Positions 22,687 through 33,905 of a stretch of DNA of 64,000 nt are shown here, piece after piece (position 1 is the stretch's first letter; the number at the start of each line of letters is the position of its first letter). The DNA comes from Polytrichum commune (taxonomy: Eukaryota; Streptophyta; Polytrichopsida; Polytrichales; Polytrichaceae): positions 42,750,440-42,814,439 of the forward strand of contig OX485807.1 of NCBI GenBank assembly GCA_950295325.1, in the 5' to 3' direction. A model generated the notes under the pieces. The model had not been told where the DNA came from, did no database searches, and worked only from the letters and a program-made list of their open reading frames with translations. A program made the position numbers and the translations under genes.

Positions 22687-23969
22687 CACGGGTAGATCAC
22701 TTAGTGCATTTTTAAAACGACGTGCGGCATAATATAGAGAGGATTAAAATCATTTGAAATAAAAATTATAAAGGAATTCCAAATAATGAAGGGGCCATTA
22801 AATGTAGACAATCCCATTATAAGTAAGTTAGATTGACATAAAACGTGGGCCATTATTTATTTGTAAAATTAATATAGGGGCTGAAGATAAGGATCCTAGA
22901 AGGTATGTTAGTATGATATGTAAATGGGTTTAGGACTCACGGGGATGGATGATAATTGGGATTTCCGTTTGTCCAAAATTACTTAAAAGGAATATAGAGT
23001 ACAAAAAATTGCAGTGACTTGGACAATATAAGTAATGGAAGGGTGCAAACAAATGGGCCATTTTTTAAATTTAAGTAATTATAGGGAGGCTTTAATTCAA
23101 CCCTTGAAGGTAAATAGCCTGTTACAAATCTCTCATCAACAATATCTCAAAGTAAAGAATTGAAACAAACGCAAATTTTATTTCTTCCTCTAAGTATAAA
23201 CCACAACCAAATATGGTTTGGTCATAGAAGCTCTACCACCCGACCATAGGAGAGAAACAAAAAAAGATCCTCTCTCCTCCCCCGAGCTTCCTCTTATGCC
23301 GAAGCACTACTTTTACTTTCTATATTTACATATAGTAAAAATATTCTATTCATAGCTCTATCTCATAGTTCTACTATGAATCTTCTATCTTTGGTTCTTC
23401 TAGAACCTTCTTTCATTTCTTATCTCAATTCCATTCTTCCAATTAGAACTGTCTAATTCCAATTGGATTCATCCATTCTTCTTTCTAGTTGGAACTGTCT
23501 AATTCCAATTGGATTCATCCATTCTTCTTTCTAGTTGGAACTGTCTAATTCCAACTAAATACATCCATCCTTTATTCCAGTTGGAACTGTCTAATTCCAA
23601 CTAATCAATCTTCTAGTTGGAACTGTCTAATTCCAACTAGCTTTATCTATAGAGTGGTCTAACTCCTGTGCACCTCATCGAGAGTTGTCTAACTCACGTG
23701 CACATGTTCTCAATTGGAATGGTCTAGTTCCAATGCACTAAATGCGGAGCTGTCTAACTCCAGTGCACATGTTGTCAATCTGGAGTTGTCTTACTCCTTT
23801 CCATTCATCCTCAACTGAGAGTTGTCTAGCTCTCATCTTTCTCTGCTTACACACTGGCACATGTAGTTAGAATATTCCTTAATAATTCTAGTTACATTAC
23901 ATAGCCCCAAAACAAAAACCCCCCAACCGCACGTGGTGCACAAAAATGCCTTAGAATGATCTACCCGTG
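22687..23969. mobile_element. 1283-bp element with 13-bp terminal repeats, unclassified
   Basis: It starts CACGGGTAGATCA and ends with the exact reverse complement TGATCTACCCGTG. Imperfect inverted similarity continues to about 42 bp, including ACGTGCGG near each inner end. The 8-bp direct repeat TTTTGAAC flanks it (22679-22686 and 23970-23977). An 8-bp duplication suggests hAT or a related DNA transposon, but the CACGGG terminus is not typical hAT. It has no coding capacity. The right half holds the hairpin cluster (23325-23838). It is inserted in a family B element, so it is younger than that copy. Confidence 0.8.
23325..23838. repeat. Hairpin array: constant loop, covarying stems
   Basis: Eleven short inverted repeats share a GTCTA (once GTCTT) loop core. 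The cores start at 23451, 23497, 23543, 23589, 23625, 23657, 23687, 23722, 23752, 23788 and 23824 (steps 46, 46, 46, 36, 32, 30, 35, 30, 36, 36). Stems: units 1-5 and 8 use TTGGAA/TTCCAA, unit 5 with a full CTAGTTGGAA/TTCCAACTAG; units 6-7 GAGT/ACTC; units 9-10 GGAG/CTCC; unit 11 TGAGAG/CTCTCA. Two further hairpins with loop TTCTA lie upstream (CATAG/CTATG at 23364-23378 and GGTTC/GAACC at 23393-23407), and TTTAC/GTAAA at 23325-23339. Units 6-9 are separated by GTGCAC-type spacers. Role unknown. Confidence 0.8.
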
Positions 23970-24367
23970 TTTTGAACATTATGACATTTAGCGCGAGACA
24001 TTGAGATATTTGAGATAATAATTTTTCATTTTAGTACGTAAGGGGAAGATTTTACTGAGCATATTAATAATAAGGGTCATGTGTTTACATTTTAGAATGC
24101 AAGAGGAAGACGTTCTTAAGCATACTAATGTCAAGTGTCATTTGTGTACACTTTTTGACAACTTATAGATCATTGTGTAACACATACATACACCTCATAA
24201 CATTATTGAGCATACTCATGCCAGATAATAGTATGTGCATCTGAATGCCAAGTGTCATGAGGTGATACTAATGGTAAAGTTGTTGATCATTAGTGCAACC
24301 TAGCATACACCTCAAAATAGGGTTAGTGACACTATTACGCATGTGACACTAAAAAGCACAATTGGTG

Positions 24368-26832
24368 TAGTCTAATGTCACCTTAGTATTTGGAGCCACA
24401 CGATGATGTAACTTCTAACTTAGAATGCAGGTTTTTATTAAGTACAATGTTTATTGCTTTATAACTTATGTCCAAACTATCTACTTGTACTTTGTTTGGG
24501 AAGAAGAAATATAAAGTAAATAGTGATAACACTATGTAATTGCAAATAGTAAAGGCATTGAATACCATAAACAACGTTGATCACATGTTGGGGAGAATGC
24601 ATCCACTAAAAATATCACATCCCAATTTTCTAGTTGATTACTTTCAATTGGGTTCTAAGAGTAAAGTGGGGCTAAGTCTAGTATCAAATTGTACAAGATA
24701 AATACATAACATTACACAACTTACATGTTTTGTCCTTTTCTATAGGGGGTAGTTGGTTGCATGTAGGTTAGGTGGACTAGAATAAAGCCTACTTGATTCC
24801 TACATTGTTCATGCTGATACCCTACAACAACATGTCAAGTTGGTGCTAGGCCCCACGTGGTAGGCTGGTTGGCATGCAATTTACACCCATTTGATTTTAT
24901 AAAAGATAAATCTAGCACCCATTACCAAAAGTTTGAATAAGGCCACGTATGTGGTAGCCTTCAAGAAAAGAACATTAGTTAAGATGTAAACTATTCATTT
25001 TGTGAAGATGACCCATCATAAGCGATGTATTCTTCTATGAGATGCCCAAAATTCCTAGCACCAAAATTCCCAACACTAGAGGTGGAGCACCCTAGTGTTG
25101 AGTATTGTTAGTCTAAGCTATGTTGCATTACTTGTTCTTCCACCCTCCTTATTGACCTTTGGATGGATAACCTACATGGATGCCACAAAACCTTACTAGG
25201 ACCTATCGGCCTCTAGCATGTGTGACCCATTATAGTCAACAACCCCTCATGGATATGATTGACTTGTGAGGTATGAACCATATAGTTTTGTGAACATAGT
25301 ATAGGCATGTATGGAGTTATTCTAGTAAGGAGCCAAACATGGCAACTTGTTGGTATAAATGAAGCAAAAATGAACCACTTGACACCCTCTCGATGTTATC
25401 CATACAACGAAGAAGTACATTGGTCAAGAATTCTAGGGTGATGGAGCAATATAATTGGCTACGAAATGGGTTCTTCACCACCTGGGGTTTATGTTATGGC
25501 CAATACTTATCTGATGGAGAATCTCAAGCATGGATGCAAAAATGACATGATTGCCAACATGGCAACACTTTTTGTTAGGGGAGTCCTTCAGAGGTCAAGT
25601 TTCTTGGGCAACCTCAAACCCTTGGACAAGAAACTTGGCCTCTGGAGAACTCCTATTTGAGGCATTTTTTTATTGTTTTTTCCATCTTGTTTGCTGTACC
25701 AATTGTTGCCTTAAATAACCTTGTCTTGGGTTGAAATTCTTGACGGACCAATGCACTTCTTCACCGTACTCTAAACCTGCTCTTAGAGATGCCTTACCTA
25801 CACAAGTTGGTCATCCACAATCTCTACTTTGGAGTGTGATATAAGGTGAACATGATGGTGCTTCCTAATGCATTTTGCTGAATTATCGCTAGGAATCATT
25901 TCATATAGTTTAAACTACATTAAATAGTCCTATTAGTTTGGTGGAAATAAGCATGAAAATAATCAATGTGAGCCACTCCAATTGTTTACATAGCCGGGGT
26001 GGAAACAATGTGGGTTCAAGACCCTAGGTCTTCCTCAAAACTTCCAAACAACACCTTACATCAGAAGTAGCATAAAATTTAATGTTTGCCCACATCAAAT
26101 TCCTAGAAAACTATTAATGTGGCCCACACTAATTTTGATCGCATACATTTGTTGTGGGTTGAAATTAACGAGGCCCACACTGAGATAGATGTGCCTAATT
26201 CAAATTCTAATCCTAAATGGACACCTATATTTGATTTGGGTTTGAATCCAAGAACGGGCACCAAAAATATATATGTTAAAGAGAGATTAGACTACGTGCT
26301 CAAAACTTGTTAACCGTTCTAGCCATAATAATCAACGTAAATTGGGGGGAGGGGGAGGACGTATATGATCATTTGATAACTCAAATGATTTTCAGTTTGG
26401 CAATGAATAAGTTATTCATACGAGCTCCAAATATGATGAGGAAAGCGATTATGGGCACAATTAGGGTTTGCTAACCATCACACACTAATTGCGTGTTTTC
26501 AAATATCATATAGGAAGTGGGTGTAGAGAGAAAGGGTGTTGTTAAAGGCCCGCTCATCTTTAATAAGACTGAGTTCTTCAGCTTGGTGTGGGAGTAAGCT
26601 CAAGCATACAAGTAGCCATCCAATTGTGGGAATGTCTTAGGTATTGATTTTTTGAAGACGGTTATCAATGTATGATGGTGTTATTCAATAGATGAGGTGT
26701 ATAGGCCGAGCTTATTGAAGAGTGCCATTATACATTGATACCCAACCTCATAGAACCAATACTTCGCATATAAACCGGTGGCAAGGTTGTATTGAGCCAG
26801 TCTTTCCTACCTACATGTCACGCCATCGAGTA
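24368..26832. other. Intergenic, no gene seen
   Basis: AT-rich, no coding frame with recognisable features, no clear element ends. A poly-G patch lies at about 26344-26356. Confidence 0.4.
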
Positions 26833-27481
26833 CACTAACTATTGCATTTAGTGTCATTTATTATTTGGAGTTACAAAATGCTATCTATATCTATATATAC
26901 ATATTAATGTAAATTTTTACCAAGAAAAGATGTTAATGTTCTATAATGTCCAAACAACCAATTTAACCTTTGTTGACCAAAAATGAGATATACAACAAGA
27001 AGACGGTAGAACTGTGAGGCCTTGTCCTTTACTATGAAAGATTATAATTGTAGTTGTCCACTTTGCTCATGCCAGTCCATGGCTATTTATTACTATACCT
27101 ATAACCAAACCTTTCTTGGATTTTGTGCACCTTCTTCTCAAATGCGGATCAAGGACTGAAGCTACTCATTTATCACTTGAAAATTTTAAAATAAATAATT
27201 AACAACTGCCAAAATAACTATAATTAACTAGATTTTTCTCAATACACTTTAGGAAGAAATTATAATTAACTATATAAAATATATTTAACATCCACATTAA
27301 ATAAACTAGACCAAAACTAACAAGAACAAGTACGTCCAAGTGTGAATGCAAAGTGGTCAAAAAATCTGCTCTTGAAACAGAGAAGTTGATGCATAGTTTG
27401 TGTCCTGTAGACAGGGCCAATAATTAGCTACAAATATACCTTTTTAAAATGAATAAGTGATAGTAAATGCAATATTTAGTG
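26833..27481. mobile_element. TA-target MITE family A, long copy near FBN promoter
   Basis: The left end CACTAACTATTGCATTTAGTG and right end GCAATATTTAGTG are flanked by TA. The left 160 bp follow the family A layout (ATTTTTACCAAGAAAAGATG, TCTATAATGTCC). The right-hand 450 bp before the terminus are extra, probably a later insertion. It ends about 540 bp before the fibrillin start codon. Confidence 0.6.
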
Positions 27482-28018
27482 TAGTGATTTATCGTCATAC
27501 AACTGACCTCCTCGGAGCCACTGAGAGCGCCACGTAGGCGAGATACAGCCCCAAATTCGTTATGATGCACGAGCGTAAATGAGTGACGTGGAAGCACTCT
27601 TGGAGGCGCATGGATGGATGAACCTCCATGTAAATGGATGAGAGCCGTGGAGCGAACTAGGCCCACCCACCCACTCACGGGTGTGAATGGAGTCCACGGA
27701 GAGCAAGCGACCGATGAGCGGTGGAGGCTGCGACCGGCCGTCTCCTCGATCTCGAGCATTCTGGATCCTCCAAAAGATCCAGCAACTCCCATCTCACCAA
27801 GTGTACATGGACAGAGACACAATCCTAAGAGCTCGTCGGTTCCAACGTCTCCCCTCACTCCCCAATTTCTGAACACAAGACTTGAGTCGCGGAAGAGCGA
27901 GCAAAGTATTTGTGGGTGCAAGACTCGCGGAAGAGAGGAAGTTTGTACCCGAGATTGGACTTTGCGAGCTCGGTTGTTGAGTTTGGGATACCGCAAGAGT
28001 TTGCTGGGATTTCTATTA

Positions 28019-31000
28019 ATGGCCATGGCTATGGCGGCGGCGGCCACAAGCTCGGTGGCCATGGCGCAGAAAGCCATCCAGGCGGAGCACCATTCGAGCT
28101 ATGCAGCGAGTTCTTCCTCGGCTCTTGGTGTTCGACGAATTTCTGTGAACGCATGCGAGCTTCGTTCCCATTTCATTGTCTCACGGATTGGAGCTTCGAC
28201 TTCGAGGAGGTCTTTCGTCATCGCTGCCACCGCGGGCGAGATTTCCAGGTACGATGTTGAAGCTGCCCTTTTTTCTCTTCCGTATGAGGTTTTGGGTGCA
28301 TTGTGATTACTTCGTTGCATTTTGTGAAAATTTTGTGCATTTTGGGGTTCGGGTGGATAGGTAGACATTTTCATGGAATCTTTTCATTCTTGTTTGAAGT
28401 CGTCCAGGATATGTAGCATGAAGTGTGCGTGGATTGGGTTTGCAATGTACTGGCCACACCAATAGCCCAGGAATTGAAGAAAACCAGTGAAGTGCTTACT
28501 AGAAGATTTGAATGTGTACAGAATAGGAGAGTTCTGTTAGCTAGTCTCGGGGATTGGAAAGCCGGGAAATGGCGACAAATTCATGGCCATGGCTGGAATT
28601 TTTGTGCATTGTGGGTTTCGGGTGGATAGGTAGACACTTTCTTGGGAGTTTGCATTCATGTTGAAGTTGGCCAGGATAGGTACCATGAAGTGTACGTGGA
28701 TTGGGTTTGCAATGTACTGGCCACACCAATTGCGCAGGAATCGAAGAGAAAGAGTGAAGTGCTTGATGTGGAGTGCTTGCTAGAAGATTTGAGTAAGTAT
28801 AGAATGAGAAGACTTCGGGAAGATTGTCTTGTGGTATGGAAACCCTGGAAATGGCGACAAATTCATGGCCATGGATGAAATTTAAGTACAAGTAATTTGA
28901 GATAACCAATGGGTGGTTTAAAGCCCCGAACCCCCACATCATATCCACCCAAACCAGAATCTGTATGAAGGTCACTTCATTGCTACCATACGTTTCTAAT
29001 ACCTTACGCAGCCCATGGCCTTTTCGATTTGTCCTGGTGTCTAAAAGTAAACTTCTGAATTCGTCAGTGGCCCTATTTTCTTTCTAAGTGCTTAAATTTG
29101 ATTTTTTAAAGATTATCTGGTATGCATTCAACGATATTATGGAACACGAATGTTTGTTGACCTACTAAGGTTAAGCGACCCTGATACGGACACATTTTGC
29201 TCTGCACCCACTTGTCGCTAGGATATGAAACACGCAATTAGTGCGAGGTGATTAGAAAACTGCAGATCGAAGCTGTAACCATTTCCCTCATAATTTTAGG
29301 AGCTCATATGAGCATATTACTCATTGTCAAGTGAAGATTTTCTTTCTCATTAAATGATCATATATGCATTAAAGTTCTGAATCATTTCTATGTGTCAGTG
29401 ATTGAAACTGACTTTGTAAGCTAATGTGGATTCCTTAATTGCCTCATGCCTCCAACAATACTGTGGAACATTAATGTTTGTTCAAGACCTGTTTCTTAAT
29501 TTCTAGGACTGAGCATAGACTGACATATTTCTACCTGACTGCCAATTTTGCAGTGGTGACGAGGAGAGTGAAGAGATTTCAGGTCTCCTTGAGCCCCCAC
29601 CGGCGTCCATTGACGAGGAGTATGTGGAGGCATTAGATAACGGCACATTGGGCACGGGGTCTGACAAAAAGGAGGGCGAAGAAGATGAAGGCGAGGATGT
29701 GGAGGATCTGAAGCAGCAGCTGATTGATTCACTGTATGGCACACAGAGGGGATTGCGAGCAAGCAGTGACACTCGAGCGGAAGTGGTGGAGCTTATCACA
29801 CAGTTGGAAGCAAAGAACCCTACTCCAGCTCCCACTGAAGCCCTCACACTTCTCAATGGAAAATGGATATTGGCGTAAGTATCTTTCTTTACCAATGTTG
29901 GTCTGGTATATTGGTGAATGCCTGGTATCAATAATCAACATCAATATTAGTATCAACCTACCTAACCGCGAGTATAAAAATGTAATACCAATCAAATATT
30001 GGTACTTGGTGGGTATGTCAATGTTAGAATCTTTGTATACCCGAGTTATCATTTGGGTCAATACCATTTAAAACCATATTGATAGTAAGGCAATTTTGTC
30101 AAGGTATGAATGTTCTTGCATGGTATATAGACCTGAGTGGTAGCAAAAATAAAACTACCGTCAAATACTCACCCTACTGGTATAAAAAAATGTGACGTCC
30201 TCATTATAGATCCCGAATGGTATCAAAAGAAGATGATACCATACCAACACTAGTCGTAACCCTCCCACTCAGATCCCAAGGGTTGTTTACCCTACACCGT
30301 GTATGGTATTTAGTGTCATTTACTATTTGGACTTACATTGTATTAGATCTATTTTTTATTATAGATCTATTTTTTGACCATCAAAGGTCAAACTGGTTGT
30401 TTGGACACTATAGAACATTAACAGCTTTACTTAGTAAGAACTTACACGAACAACAAAATGTTATAGCAATGCGCAACTTCAAATAGTAAGTGACACTAAG
30501 TACTATAAATGGTGTAGTGGTGGTTGTGGTTTACTTTCTTTGGTTCTTTTTCCATGGAAGAATGCATAGTAAATGCTGACCACAACCATGACCATACTCC
30601 ACCCCATCGACCCCACTACTCTGGGTGGTTAACCACCCTCGTGGCATCACTAGAGACCTTCAAGGCCATGATCGGGGGAGAAAGTTGAGGAGCACTTTAA
30701 CACTATAAATTAAGGCCAACAAGGATGATAATTGCTTCAATTTCTTCGAGTCCAAGACCTAAGACCAATGATAGATTGCGGTTTAGAAGACTGACTTCAC
30801 CATCAACCACAACCACAAGGATTTGCACAAGACAAGTGTGATTGGAAAAAATCCATAGTTATAGTTGATTATTGAAGTTAACCACCTTTGTAGTGTAAAT
30901 AACCCTTCAAGGTGTGTTTACGCAGAAGCACTATTTTGGTGGTTGATTGGTGTAGTTTACTTTCTTGGGTTCTATTTTTGAGGGATTCGGTGCATTGATG

Positions 31001-32914
31001 ACAATCTTAACCACAACTAGTCTACCTTGCGTAACTATGATAGAAGGTGTGGTTGAAAATAGTTGTGATGGTTGTAATTTACTTTCTTTGGTTCTATTTT
31101 GTTTATATTACTATGTGGCACTGGGAGAGAACTTCAAGGCCAAAGCATGAGAGATGATTTGTAAGTGGCAATCACTCTTAGACAAACTTCCCACTAAAAT
31201 CCATAAATTGTTTTAACCCACTCCATGGATTTGACCAATAGGAGGGATGATCTGTGTGGTCAAAACCACTTTGCAACTTCAAAGAGTAGTTATTTGTGAA
31301 CAGAAAATGTCGTAGTTGTGGTTGAAAGTGGGCCTGAACCACAATCACTCAAGTAGTTGTGTGTGAACGCACTTTCAGTGAAGATAATGATGTTGAAATT
31401 TCTAGAAAAAGGGAATAGGGAACAAGTTTGAATATTCACGCAGGCCAAATGGCGTCCATTTTCATGTCTGTTAGTATAACTTCCACATCGCTGGTAGATT
31501 TCATCACTTATTGGACGTTCTGTAATTAATAGTCAATGTAATTGCTCTACGCCTGAAGTCTGACCTTGCTTCGTGTCAATGGACCAGTTACACCTCATAT
31601 TCGGAGCTGTACCCATTGCTTGCTGCTGGAAATTTGCCACTGGTGAAGGTTGGTGAGATCTCACAGACAATAGATGCACTCGCATTCACGGTGGAAAACT
31701 CTGTGTCTTTTGAGGGGCCTCTGACAACCACATCCTTCAGCACCTCTGCCTCATTTGAAGTCCGAAGCCCAAAGCGAGTGCAGGTGAACTATACTATATC
31801 ACATTCCTCTGCATTCGTTCATATATTATTATAACACTAACCTTAAATGCCTTTGAAAACTACAAATTCAAGTCTGAAATGGACACACCTGAAAGAAAGC
31901 TGTCAAGGAAAATCTACTAGTAATACTTCCAAGGTTTTGACAGATATTTATGTTGACTCCAGAAATTGTAAGCTCAACGTTTATGTTCCTCATTTGAATT
32001 TGCTAATAGAGTTATCGTTTAACTCAATAGGAGTTGGTCCCTTATTATTTTCCATTGGTTGTTTTGCATAGAGAATCCATAGTTTCTTTACACCTGTGGT
32101 GCAAGCTTGGAGGTAGTGTTTGAATTCGAATGGAGAGCAACTTATTGTGGTTAATTAAAGGCCAAGCTCATTTTGGTATGCCAAGCGGTGCTAAATCATG
32201 TTTGGCCCTCAATGAACCATTGTAGATTGTTCGTTATTCAAACCTCCACACTACCTCCTAGCGTGCACCAAAAACTTCACTAAACATGGATTGTCTTGTA
32301 TGCAAGAAAACCACCTCCTGCTCAAGAGTCATGTTGAGTCAAGGATAACTCTAATGTCCTCATGTAATTTCTCCAACGTTATAGGATCCCTATATATGCT
32401 GGAATACTGGAAGTAGCTGGCCCAGGCTCATCTACCTCACAGTGTTTATCTTAGGAAAAGAAAAGAAAATTCTGAAAGTCTTTGCACCAATCTCTAAGCC
32501 ACTGCAGTAGTTATTGCAAATTCTATTTGCTACACAAGAATTCAGCGCAGAGTTTTTCTGCTCATTATTGACAAGAGTATTTTGTGTTTGTGGTTGCTGT
32601 AGATAAAATTCGAAGAAGGGATTATTGGTACTCCAAAGTTGACAGACTCTCTGGAGGTTCCCAGCAGTGTGGACGTTATGGGGCAAAAGATCGATCTAAC
32701 ACCGATCCGAGGGTTGTTGGAACCCCTCCAAAATGCTGCTATTTCTGTGGCTAGAACCATATCAGGCCAGCCACCACTCAAGTTTCCAATCCAAGCCGAC
32801 CGAGCGCAGTCATGGTTGTTGACGACATACCTTGATGAAGATATCCGGATTTCTCGTGGCGATGGAGGTAGTGTGTTTGTGCTTCTCAGAGAGGGAAGTG
32901 CTCTCCTGTACTGA
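28019..32914 (+). CDS. FBN1: Plastid fibrillin / PAP, FBN1-type, 4 exons
   Basis: Exons 28019-28248, 29554-29874, 31588-31783 and 32603-32914 join in phase to 352 residues. The Ala/Ser-rich start ([17 protein letters not shown]) and Arg/Ser-rich stretch to about residue 72 form a plastid transit peptide. An acidic linker follows (residues 78-128). The PAP/fibrillin domain runs from about 129 to 350, with the family blocks [64 protein letters not shown] and [12 protein letters not shown]. These match FBN1-group proteins of plastoglobules, which coat lipid bodies and protect thylakoids under stress. Length and all blocks are intact. Other ATGs just downstream (codons 3 and 5) are alternative starts. 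Introns 1-3 carry duplications and MITEs. Confidence 0.95.
28336..28882. repeat. Tandem duplication in fibrillin intron 1
   Basis: Two diverged copies of about 265-275 bp: 28336-28596 and 28606-28882. Shared blocks in order are GGTTCGGGTGGATAGGTAG (or GGTTTCGGGTGG...), GCATGAAGTGT, GGATTGGGTTTGCAATGTAC, TGGCCACACCAAT, AAGTGCTT, and CGACAAATTCATGGCCATGG near the end. Confidence 0.85.
29205..29380 (+). repeat. Dispersed repeat C, copy 2 (fibrillin intron 1)
   Basis: CACTTGTCGCTAGGATATGA, ACACGCAATTAGTGCGAGG, GAGCTCATATGAGCATATTA and CATTGTCAAGTGAAGATT follow the order seen at 4421 and 58432. It is truncated after the ATGATCATAT block. Confidence 0.55.
29890..30250. repeat. Dispersed repeat D, copy 2 (fibrillin intron 2)
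   Basis: Same ordered GGTAT/ATACC-rich blocks as 7065-7590 (TCAAATATTGGTACTTGG, ATCTTTGTATACCC, CATGGTATATAGACC, CAAATACTCACCCTACTGG). It lacks the GC-rich insert found in copy 1. Confidence 0.55.
30295..30514. mobile_element. TA-target MITE family A, copy 3 (fibrillin intron 2)
   Basis: 220 bp. Ends CACCGTGTATGGTATTTAGTG and CACTAAGTACTATAAATGGTG are flanked by TA. It contains the shared interior CAAAGGTCAAACTGGTTGTT and TATAGAACATTAACA. Confidence 0.85.
32096..32325. repeat. Long inverted repeat in fibrillin intron 3
   Basis: Left arm GTGCAAGCTTGGAGGTAG and right arm CTACCTCCTAGCGTGCACC are inverted, about 140 bp apart. A GTTTGAA / TTCAAAC pair lies inside, and the arms enclose CCAAGCTCATTTTGG and ATGTTTGGCCC. 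The same arrangement occurs at 48430-48756, so this is a dispersed foldback element. Confidence 0.65.
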
Positions 32915-33434
32915 AGTAGTTCTTGTATCTATATTCATCGATCTACTGTAGCCTAGAGGTGTAACAAAACAATTCTACCAGCTGTAATGTTTGTTCTCTT
33001 GGTGGGGTTTTGCCCATCTAAGAATCTCATGTACACAAGATTCCCCTAGTATCACTTGAACTACTCTTTGTCCAATTTCTTGTGTTTTTTTGCACAAGAA
33101 ACTTATGAGCTAAGCAACCAACAGATGCTACCCCAAAATCTGCTTATCGGCCGCTTTGTAAAAATGAGCACATGGGTCACGGGTAGTACCTATTCATGGC
33201 ATCTGTCACGCTTTTCAAGAAAGGGTTATTTGCAAATCACAAAAAAAAAAAATCCGATACTCACGAAGTCAAGTGTGTCAACTGACTTTTCAAGTGATTA
33301 CTGATTACCATTGACTTCTGAACTAATTAATTGTATTCAAGTGTCACAAAAATAAAAATAAAGATGAAGAAATGGCAATCAGTCCTCTGAGTCATGTCTG
33401 TGTTTTTGTGCTTAGGTAGATGGGTCTTAAATGG

Positions 33435-33905
33435 TTACTTTTTCCTGACTATCCCACTTCTCCTGGGATATGAAACACTCTATCAGTATGAGATGCTTAC
33501 CAAATTGAGTCCGCAGTCACTTCATAACATTATTCAGATGCTTTGCCAAGTAGCTGTGACAGACCTTGCCAACCCGGGTATCTTCCATATTCAGGTTGAA
33601 TGTGGCCACTATTTGGGAAACATTCCCAGTAATAAGGGATGCTGTTGACCAACTTGTAGTATTTGAATAATATTGTCTTACAATATGAGGAGTTTATATG
33701 GACATATTCAGTATCAACATGGAGCTTCTTCTTATACTCCTTAACTGGTCGTATAGGTCCCCTCCAATTATGTTGATTGTCTGGCCTAGAAATGTTGACA
33801 TATTTTGAGCATGTGGTCCAATCACTTTCAAATCTATCTTTTTGGTGTTCTTTTTAAGATCTACACCATTCAAATATAGGTGATTGGTCAAGTTAACCAA
33901 TTAGG
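33435..33905 (+). repeat. Dispersed repeat C, copy 3
   Basis: CCCACTTCTCCTGGGATATG, AGTATGAGATGCTTACC, then a TTTTGAGCATGTGGTCCAAT, TCTTTTTGGTGTTC and CACCATTCAAATATAGG tail match repeat C order. About 150 bp between the two halves does not match the other copies. Confidence 0.55.

Larger units (their letters stand above)
22590..24367 (+). mobile_element. Family B element, copy disrupted by a 1283-bp insertion
   Basis: Left part (about 22590-22686: CTACTAATTGCCAATATGAT, GTCAACTTATCAAGTAAAAA) and right part (23978-24367: CATTATTGAGCATACTCATG, CCAAGTGTCATGAGGTGA, ACACCTCAAAATAGGGTTAG) match family B copy 1 at 50026-50769 in the same order. The right end ...GTGACACTAAAAAGCACAATTGGTG before TA resembles family A termini. 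The 22687-23969 element splits it. The left terminus is not clear. Confidence 0.65.

Noticed and set aside
23439-23838. CRISPR-like array
   Set aside because: The repeats are palindromic but spacers are not unique, stems vary, and the context is a eukaryotic transposon.
27424-28077. 217-codon minus-strand open frame
   Set aside because: It overlaps the fibrillin 5' region and first exon on the other strand, has no recognisable domain, and runs into a MITE terminus at its C-terminal end. It is a shadow of the GC-rich leader.
33394-33648. 84-codon plus-strand frame
   Set aside because: It falls in repeat C copy 3, and the other copies do not keep this frame open.
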